Source: Xiphydria camelus (lineage: Eukaryota > Arthropoda > Insecta > Hymenoptera > Xiphydriidae). Taken from it: a stretch of DNA of 64,000 bases. Positions 56,961-64,000 of the stretch are shown piece after piece. A program made the position numbers and the translations under genes. The notes under the pieces are model-generated. The model saw only the letters and a program-made list of their open reading frames with translations, was not told where the DNA came from and did no database searches. Each line of letters begins with the position of its first letter. The stretch's first letter is position 1. The stretch is from assembly GCA_963678675.1 (NCBI GenBank), contig OY783191.1, positions 23,807,368 to 23,871,367 of the forward strand, in the 5' to 3' direction.

Positions 56961-57278
56961 CCCCGACAGCCAAGCGTGACTTTCACCCAAGCGTCACGCG
57001 GTGGCGTCACTGAGTGACGTTACTCTGATGCCACAGTGAGGATCCGGAGTGCGAGTTTTTGCCACAACGGAATACTTGATCCTGATTGATCTATTTGCTG
57101 ACGCCTTACGGAATTTTTATTCGCGTCGGACACCGCCGTATGGTGGCGTTTCGTTCTTTCTAAGATGGCCGTCGTTACGTACCGAATGTCAAGATAACCA
57201 TGTAACGTAAACAAAGTATTTGTAAATACATAAAAGTTGTTTTAAGAGTGCAAGTGCAATAAACCCAATTCATAAGTG

Positions 57279-57790
57279 ATGAATATCGGTATCGAAGATA
57301 TCTTGTCAATTCTAGGAGAGTCAAATATATCGCTGTGGAAGGAGAAGCGGTATTGAAAGCAGTTTGTATTTCCCTGCGGAATCAAAAAGAGAAAGGAAAA
57401 TGCAGTGAAAATCGTCGCTTCTTGCATACAATCGTCACATGTAACCAGTGCTCCTCACGAAGTTGAAGTGAACATCTTACTGGTAAACAACAATAAAGAA
57501 GTAACGTGCAAGTGTAGCTGGGCCAGAGGAAGACGCAAACATGTTTTTGCAATGCTTCTGTACATAAATCAGTAGGGCAAATAGTACCATGTGACGATTG
57601 TACGCAAGAAGCGATGATTTTCCCTGCATTTTGGTTTCTCTTTTCGATTCCGCAGGAAAATACAAACCTGCTTTCAATACCGCTTTTCCTTCCACTAGCG
57701 GAATTTTTGACTCTCCTAGAATTGATAAGATATCTTCGATACCGATATTCATCACTTATGAATTGGGTTTATTGCACTTGCACTTTTAAA
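57279..57790 (+). pseudogene. SWIM zinc-finger protein relic with inverted partial copy
   Basis: The plus strand begins MNIGIEDILSILGES, is shifted at two single-base losses, and ends in the frame APHEVEVNILLVNNN, EVTCKCSWARGRRKHVF, AMLLYINQ, stop at 57,575. The CxC...HxF pattern is a SWIM-type zinc finger, here CKC...KHVF. From about 57,590 to 57,790 the first 190 bp recur in reverse complement (MNIGIEDILSILGESKIPLV on the minus strand), in better frame. The whole forms an inverted repeat with a SWIM-coding loop. It is likely a transposed or rearranged fragment of an insect SWIM-domain gene. Confidence 0.6.
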
Positions 57791-58140
57791 ACTACTTTTA
57801 TTTACTAATTCTTTGTTTATGTTACGTGGTTATGTTGACATTTATTTTGAAAAAGAAAAATATAAAATTATTTTACAAAATTTAATGAGAACCTTCGAGA
57901 GCAGTCACTAGGTTCGTTCCAACTAACACGAGGACTGGTTCTTAACTCGACGGAGTGTGCGCAGTCTGACCCAGCCGTTCCAACAAACACAGAACTAGTT
58001 CTGGAACGATTCCAAAGAGCGTTCCAACTAAATGCGAACTGTAACAGAACTGGTTCTCGAACGGTAATTTCAGTCCCTAGTTCTGAGTTGGAACGATTTT
58101 CTAGCACATGCGTAGTAAGGCGCGAGACGCACTCTATTTG

Positions 58141-58406
58141 AATCGGTGAGTCCAAGAACAGAACAAATGCATAAAGATAGTTTCGAGAAAAAATGAAAAA
58201 ACATAATAACTTCACAATGAGTTAATGGCCATCATTTAAAGCTCTTGAAAACTGTAATGAGGGATGCTAAATACGTGGATTTTCTTATGACTGATAGGAA
58301 TCGGTTCTTGACAATATATGGAGCTTAGAATTTTAAACATTTTGGCTACCTATCCTAACTCAAAACGCCATTTTTTGGACTTATACTGTTCTTGGATTCA
58401 CCGATT
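58141..58406. mobile_element. 266-bp MITE with 21-bp inverted ends
   Basis: The ends AATCGGTGAGTCCAAGAACAG and CTGTTCTTGGATTCACCGATT match at 20 of 21 positions. The middle is AT-rich without an ORF. No clear target duplication. Confidence 0.7.
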
Positions 58407-60240
58407 CATTTTCATTGGGAGGCATTGAAGGATATTTTAAAATATGCTAAACTTATAGATTATGCTCTATAATAAATATCGTTTACTGGCAAAGGTTTAA
58501 GTACTAGTACGGAGAAAAAACTGAACTGTTAATTCTGATGATAACGTTAAAAAGGGTTAAAGGAAATTTTTAGAAATTGCGGGAAAAACATGATGGATAA
58601 CAGAAAACATTTTTTTATTTGGTAATATAATATGTACATGATTCTATTATGTGTATATTATCCTATTCTTTATATAAAATACTGTACGACTTAAGCTATT
58701 ATATCATAGAATTTTCATTCGCAATTTTTTTCAACTGCTGTTATAATGAATCTGAATATAAAAGGAGATAATTTGCTTGAGAAATCCAGTTAACAAGCTG
58801 GTAAAATTAAATAGTATCATATAGAATACATCGTTCGGAATTATTAAAATTCTTCATTGTATGGAATGATTTCGTCCTGGCGTAAATTTTATGCTTCATG
58901 TTCAGGCATTCGTCCTTCATTTTGAAGTGTTCGTTAAATCTGAAAGAAGCGTACCGTTCGCGCCGCTGCTGCGCGAACGGCATTACGAATTACTAGATTC
59001 ACGGTAACGAGCGCCGGCGGCACACGTGGCATTTCGCGCGTCTCGCGTCACGTATTTTTCCCCCTCCAATCGCTTCCGGATTCTCGTCCGCCGTGATCGA
59101 CAGTTGCTTCGTTTCCGGAGAGTCGCGCGGATCTCGAGCTCCACAAAATCTCCACCACGTGCACGACCAAATCGCGGTACGGCGCGTACATCCTCGCGTC
59201 CATCAGTGCCCGATCTCGCGTCGTGTCGTCTTACGAAACCCGAGTACCTTCGCGTTACTACTGCGCGTCCTCGCGTCGGAATCGTCTACGGGAGAGTCGC
59301 CGCGCATCGCCTACGTTCGTGATCCAGTGCACTCGCCGCGCATCGCGTGCTTGCGCGATCTTTTCGTATCCGCCGATTCCGTCGAAGCGTGCTCCGGAAT
59401 AGCCGGCATACACCACGCGTTTGCGTTTCTCCTTATTCGCCACGTACGCCGATTGCTTGCCGCGTACCTGCGACTCGTCGTGATCGCCGCGTGCGCCGAA
59501 TCTCTCCGCGTGCTCGCGCGTATAAGTTCGCGTCATTTGTATACTTGAGAGCGTCTTCCGGCACGTTCTCTTACCCTCTTGTAAATCTCACTTGTGTGTT
59601 AACGATAATAATATTTCACACGGAAACTGCGACCCGCCTTTGTATTCCCTCACCACCGTCCGATCCAATTTCGATCCAGTGATCTCATCAACTTTCCACC
59701 GGAACACGTACCTATTATCAAAACGATTATCATCAAATGAAATATGAATATTATAAAATGAAAATATCCTGATTACAATCTAATAATAATTAAATAAACT
59801 TTCTCCAGAAAATCGAAGTCGATATTTGGATGTTCACTCTGTATAAGCGCCCAGCAACTCCAGAAGAAATGAGATAAAGGAGGAAACTTAAATCTTGGTA
59901 TAAAGTTTAGTAACAGTATCTTCGGATACATCTGTGGCTTCATTGTACGTACGAAGATATATTCTAAGTCAAGCCCTTTGCGATGTTTCCTCCGGATACA
60001 GAGAAAAGTCAGGATTATCTATACCTGAAAAAAGAAATAAGAGATTTTGTATTACTTTTATGCTATAAAAATGATTAGTTTGTGGTAAATGGATAATTTG
60101 ATTACCAGCAAATTCAATAAAATGATTGGATATATCAAAAGCCTCAATTAAAAGCAGTGTACTCATAGTCAATGAAAGTAACGCTATTTTCTTTTTCATT
60201 GTACAATACATTTCCCAGTAGAAGATCATTGTGAGCGTAT
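58407..60240. other. AT-rich flanks around a CpG-rich island, no gene recognised
   Basis: From about 58,960 to 59,560 the sequence is GC- and CpG-rich, full of CGCG and TCGCG. Open readings in several frames contain SPRIA and similar short repeats that look like composition effects. It might be a host promoter and first exon, but no start or splice site is convincing. The rest is AT-rich. Confidence 0.4.
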
Positions 60241-60281
60241 ACTATAGGACTATCACAAGTTCTGAAAGAGTTTCCTTTATA

Positions 60282-60363
60282 CGTTCGCTGCGGATCATGC
60301 GGCTCCCGCGTGAGGGTGTATGTATTTTAAAGCAGGAGCGCTGCGCGGTCCGCAGCGAATGTG
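60282..60363. mobile_element. 82-bp hairpin element
   Basis: CGTTCGCTGCGGATCATGCG and GCGCGGTCCGCAGCGAATG pair, followed on the right by TGTTAA. The left flank is TTAT rather than TTAA, so a piggyBac-type origin is possible but not shown. Confidence 0.5.
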
Positions 60364-61051
60364 TTAAGCATTTATGTTCCTTTTGAAGCATCACATAAGG
60401 TCGGATTAGCCATTTGAATCTGGAAACAGAAGAGTATTGGAATACTTTACACAATTAAAATTAGATATCAAGCATACTCCAATAGCTCACTTCGAGTCTT
60501 TTGCAGTATCCCTGAATCCCTTTGGCATGATCTAAAATACATGATGATAAACACAACCCAGATCCAGAAAATGTATAATACAGGTAGACACGAGAAAATG
60601 CGACCCTTTCAATCATTTACGCCAATAAACTGAAAATGTAAAACACGAGTCAAGAATGTTTACAGTTGCATTCCGGGACGTTTGTAGGTTAGAGCAGCGC
60701 GAAGGGGATTATCCGTAACTTCTAAATGGTGTCTATTTGAAAAATAGCAATTGAAAGAAAGACTTACGTTTCAACAATTAGTTGAACTCACACATCCGCT
60801 TAGGATTACCCGTGATTTTCCGCAAAATGTATACAAAAGGTGGACAAGCCTCCCTGTGCTGTGTGCGACCCTGTGTTCCAACACATCCCATGGATTCAGT
60901 TCTAAAATGCATCTGACTGGCGCATGCGCATTAAATAACTCTTAACTAGTTCCAGGACGGTTCTAGAACTGTCCTAAAATGATTGTTGGAACGAACCTAC
61001 TGTCATGTCCGATTTCTATATCATGACCGGAGTGGAGCAACATCGCGCTTG

Positions 61052-61140
61052 AAGAGTCGATGGCTCAATTGGTAGAATGCAAGCATTCCCAGTTTCGAAG
61101 CATCTCGTATCCTGAAGATCGCAGGTTCAAATCCCGGTAG
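61052..61140 (+). other. tRNA-like sequence or SINE head
   Basis: TGGCTCAATTGG (about 61,069) fits an RNA polymerase III A box, and GGTTCAAATCC (about 61,125) fits a B box. The boxes are more widely spaced than in an intronless tRNA. The acceptor strands do not pair well, so a functional tRNA is unlikely. A short A run follows at about 61,148, which suits a tRNA-derived SINE or pseudogene. Confidence 0.5.
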
Positions 61141-61292
61141 GATGTGAAAAAAAAAGCGACACTACTAGCTTTGCTACCCCTGAATATCCCCACCTCTCTC
61201 AAAACGTAGTACTGAAATAGCACTGACAGGCCTGACTTAGCGTTGAAAAAGACCTTAAAGCCCTGAAATTGTCCCCTCCACTTATAGAGGAT

Positions 61293-61391
61293 TTAGAAAA
61301 TTTTCGACTGTCGCGCTCAATAGACTTAGAACATTTTCGACTGTTGCGCCCGATGGGCTTAGAAAATTTTCGACTGGCACGCTCATTAGCT
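61293..61391 (-). repeat. Three 33-bp tandem repeats
   Basis: Units starting at 61,293, 61,326 and 61,359 share TTAGAAAATTTTCGACTG and a variable GCGCTCAATAG part. Their length is a multiple of three, and on the minus strand they read RKFSKSIERDS-like repeats in the short ORF 61,199-61,450. I do not take that ORF as a proven gene. Confidence 0.7.
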
Positions 61392-61510
61392 ATAGGTACA
61401 TTAATTACTGATATACTTGTGGTAGACAGTAATACAAAATAAACAGCCACAGATATACATGAACTAAAATTTTATATTTTTAATGAAAAAAAAGTACAAT
61501 GAATTACAAT

Positions 61511-62116
61511 TTATTCTAATTCTTTATCATTAGTTGGTATTGATACATATGACTGGCCATTGATCGTAATATGAAAACATGGAGCCTGTATTACATTTAT
61601 TGGGATAACTTTCATATTATTTATTGTATGACATTTGTACATAAATCCCGCCGTATTATATTGATACTGATTTCCGTCAACTTCAAACATGCCATCGCAG
61701 ATGATTTCTCGAATAATTGCCAAATGTGAATACTCACAATTGCAATTATTATGTCTGCACCGATTACTGATTAGTTTTAAATAATGTTCTACGATTCCAT
61801 ATTTCATCTGATTGTCAGTCATGTCAATATATTGTATTACAGATGAAGATGTCTGTAAAACTTTTCCATACTGTGCAGACATAAACAATTTTTTTTTCAG
61901 CAATCTGAAATATTTCCACATTGTATATCGTTCAACATCTAGCTCATTATCTAGTAATGCCTGTTGAACATTTTGCGGTACTTCTGGAAGAGCTCTGTAA
62001 GTACCAACAGAATACATTTGGTCTCCAATTTGTTCAATTATTTTGACCTGTCATTTTTTTCTTAAACAAAATTCTCGTATTTGTCCTTCTGGAAGTTCGT
62101 CAATATAACGTACCAT
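61511..62116 (-). pseudogene. Uncharacterised insect protein, one in-frame stop
   Basis: A start at 62,116 reads MVRYIDELPEGQIREFCLRK, then TGA at 62,053-62,051. The same frame continues without a gap through VKIIEQIGDQMYSVGTYRAL to the end at 61,511 (YVSIPTNDKELE). The long part has LDVERYTMWKYFRLLKKKLF, a Cys/His cluster RCRHNNCNCEYSH, and NQMKYGIVEHYL. The middle-to-end pattern recalls the C-terminal region of CACTA-like transposon proteins of insects, but only weakly. It could be a gene with a recent nonsense change, or two pieces. The function is unknown. Confidence 0.5.
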
Positions 62117-62919
62117 TTAACCATAACTAACCCTATAACCAAGTCCTTTTTCAAGGTCGCTGTACCGGAAATAAAGATATATATATATATATATATTTTT
62201 AGCCACTAATAAAAACGGAGAAGCCGAGACGAGGGAAGAGTTGAATAACCAAGTACCTAAGTACGTATCCATATGTATGTATCTTGATTAATTATTGTGA
62301 TCGCAAAGATGGTATATCTCATAAGAGAGAGTCATACAATTTATGAATATCTAAAACTTTTATTAAACTTTATCGAACAGCGCACATTGAATCCGTTGTG
62401 AAATTCTTACAATATTTCGTAAAATAATAATAATGTTATAAACGACCAGCTTTATATATATAAATTAACTATAACGCTTTTCGTCGACGACGTCCGTTAA
62501 CGTCGATTATTATTTTTTATTTATTTTAGGATTTTATAACATTTTCAGATCAATTAATTCGATTGTCTATATATATCAATTATATACTAAATAGGTTTAC
62601 ATATGAACACTTTTGATCTGAAAAATCTACCACATCTATAATATATCTTATGTAATTCGATCGATAAGCGTTGCGAAGAACTGTAATTTTCTTTCTGGAA
62701 TATGCAATACTCGTTACGTAAGGAGAACTGATAATACGTATGGCTGTGTGTACATTTGTATATCCAGACATCGAGTAAATAAGCAGACACTTTACACGAG
62801 ATTTCCGTCGAAACAAGCAGTCTGTCATATGCAGACATCGTCCATTATTTACGCCTAGCAGAGCTTCCGATAGGGAGTAGGGTATTCATTTGAATTATAT
62901 GATACGACACACATACATA
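62117..62919. other. No gene recognised; TA microsatellite
   Basis: The stretch contains a TA run at about 62,175-62,197 and is otherwise AT-rich. Two overlapping minus-strand readings near 62,580-62,838 are short and have no recognisable features. Confidence 0.45.
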
Positions 62920-63172
62920 CCAGGTGATTTTCAGGATGGGCCCTACAAAAGACGTGTGTGTGCGAGCGAGAACGTCAATTAATTCTGGTGTGAATTCATA
63001 AGGGCCTCTCACATTCACGATCAGTCGCACATTCTGTATTCTCTTCGAACTCGTCCAACTCTAACATGCGACAGAGAAGCTCTTATAGGCGTCCATCAGT
63101 GTTAATCGATGTTCTTACTCGCATTCACGAGTTATCTATAGAATCAACCTTGAAAATCACTCCGTATATACC
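62920..63172. mobile_element. Mariner-type MITE, GGTGATTTTCA ends
   Basis: CCAGGTGATTTTCAGGATGG and CAACCTTGAAAATCACTCCG are inverted ends, with TA nearby on both sides. The inside (GCATTCACGAG, AAGCTCTTATAGGC) resembles the CAGGGTGGTCACGAG MITE at 25,806. Confidence 0.65.
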
Positions 63173-63358
63173 GATATACGTTTATACAGGATGTCTTATT
63201 CTGAATGTTCGCAGGGAGTGATGCTTAATATAGCCAATTCTCTAACCTACGGTCAGTGAATATACACAAGTATTGGTAAAATTACACCACTCTCCGTATG
63301 AACTTCCTAAGCGAGGCCCTGTACATGCATACGTAGGTATATCGAAATTTATATATTA

Positions 63359-64000
63359 CTAGCAGCCCGTCCTGGCTTCGCACGGGTAGATTGTGGATTG
63401 ATTTTGTCCGTCCACCATTGTTTAAGTACATTTTTAATACAAAACTTTTAGTATTTTTCCCGGGCTACGCAATGGTCATATTGGATTTGACCTTGACCAT
63501 GACCTTCAAGGTTATATCAATGTCAAATTAATTTTTGTTCACGTTCAAATGTGTCCTTGACCATTTTTTTCATGTTACCTTTTTTGTCAGCGGAGGTCAA
63601 ATTTAGGTCAAGTATAGTTCGACTTTTTGAACACCCTGTATAAGATTTAATAACTCAGAAACCTTCGCGGATATGCGTCCAACTGTTCCCCAAATTTTCA
63701 TCGCAATCGGATGAACGGTTTAGGAAGGCATAATAATCACCCGTACCGGTACTTTTTGAACACCCTGTATAAGATTTACTAACTCAAGAACCTTCGCGGG
63801 CATGCGTCCAACCATTTCCCAACTTTTCATCGCAATCGGATGAACGGTTTAGGAAGGCATAATAATCATCAGTACCGGTACTTTTTGAACACCTTTTATA
63901 AGATTTACTAACTCAGAAACCTTCGCAGGCATGCGTCCAACCATTCCCCAAAGTTTCATCGCAATCGGATAAACGGTTTAGGAAGCCAGAATAATCATCC
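63359..64000 (-). mobile_element. Helitron, 3' part, copy 3 (runs off window)
   Basis: On the minus strand it ends CCCGTGCGAAGCCAGGACGGG, CTG, CTAG at 63,359-63,362, then T. It has the same GACCTTGACC inverted segment and at least three roughly 128-bp units. The 5' end lies beyond the window. Confidence 0.85.

Larger units (their letters stand above)
57909..60999. mobile_element. Candidate 3.1-kb element with TAGGTTCGTTCCAAC ends
   Basis: TAGGTTCGTTCCAAC (57,909-57,923) and its exact complement (60,985-60,999) bound the region. Both ends are followed inward by repeated GTTCCAAC, GAACTRGTTCT and similar short motifs. The flanks (GCAGTCAC and CTGTCATG) are similar but not identical, so no duplication is proven. 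No transposase was seen inside. A chance pair of related short elements is an alternative. Confidence 0.4.

Noticed and set aside
59026..59682. Overlapping Arg-rich ORFs in the CpG-rich island
   Set aside because: Several frames are open at once, with the same short words repeated. This is a composition effect without a credible start or splice sites.
61069..61140. Functional tRNA gene
   Set aside because: The acceptor and T stems do not pair properly in the folding I could do by eye.

Overview
This window is eukaryotic nuclear DNA, most likely from an insect. Its mix of elements (Helitron, R1- and R2-type non-LTR retrotransposons, piggyBac, Transib, PIF/Harbinger and many short CAGGGTG-ended palindromic MITEs) fits an ant or another hymenopteran, but that taxon is an inference. 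The background is AT-rich, with split genes (GT...AG introns). Nearly everything recognisable is a mobile element or its debris. I found no clear single-copy housekeeping gene. The retroelements stand out as GC-rich islands (about 12.0-15.8 kb and 40.9-46.4 kb).

Layout, 0-23 kb. A frameshifted Helitron Rep protein (46-2179, minus) opens the window. AT-rich inverted and direct repeats follow (2.9-5.1 kb), then two broken copies of a multi-exon OB-fold (RPA-like) gene: copy A (about 5.46-6.84 kb, minus) and copy B (10,236-16,133, plus). Between them lies a large inverted duplication (6,838-10,240) carrying a defective piggyBac (7,410-8,970). The last intron of copy B holds a hexanucleotide microsatellite with a dead R1-clade retrotransposon inside it. 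From 16 to 23 kb there are foldback elements, nested MITEs and two repeat families with striking short palindromes (GTGGCG-type and CCCAATTGGG-type).

Layout, 23-35 kb. A roughly 10-kb imperfect palindrome (24,140-34,045) has a non-autonomous Helitron near its centre and, in one arm, a Harbinger transposon (29,033-32,243). The Harbinger looks intact. Its transposase and its MADF-BESS partner lie on opposite strands, and each gene's last exon lies inside an intron of the other. Comparing the two arms reveals empty sites for several MITEs.

Layout, 35-52 kb. Two related segments (about 34.4-36.3 and 49.1-51.6 kb) carry the same MITE, foldback and mariner-like HTH debris. Between them an R2-type non-LTR element (39,956-48,861, minus) is flanked by an almost perfect 250-bp direct repeat, interpreted as a very long target-site duplication. 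Its 5' region is interrupted by a Transib element (46,421-48,615) with RSS-heptamer ends (CACAGTG), a 5-bp duplication and a RAG1-like C-terminal transposase fragment.

Layout, 52-64 kb. This part holds a non-autonomous Harbinger (53,024-53,657), two further Helitron copies (54,480 and 63,359 onward), foldbacks, a SWIM zinc-finger pseudogene with its own inverted partial copy, a possible tRNA-derived element, and a gene remnant with one in-frame stop.

The best candidates for follow-up are the R2 element with the 250-bp duplication, the Transib fragment, and the interlocked Harbinger gene pair. No new defence or CRISPR-type system is visible.
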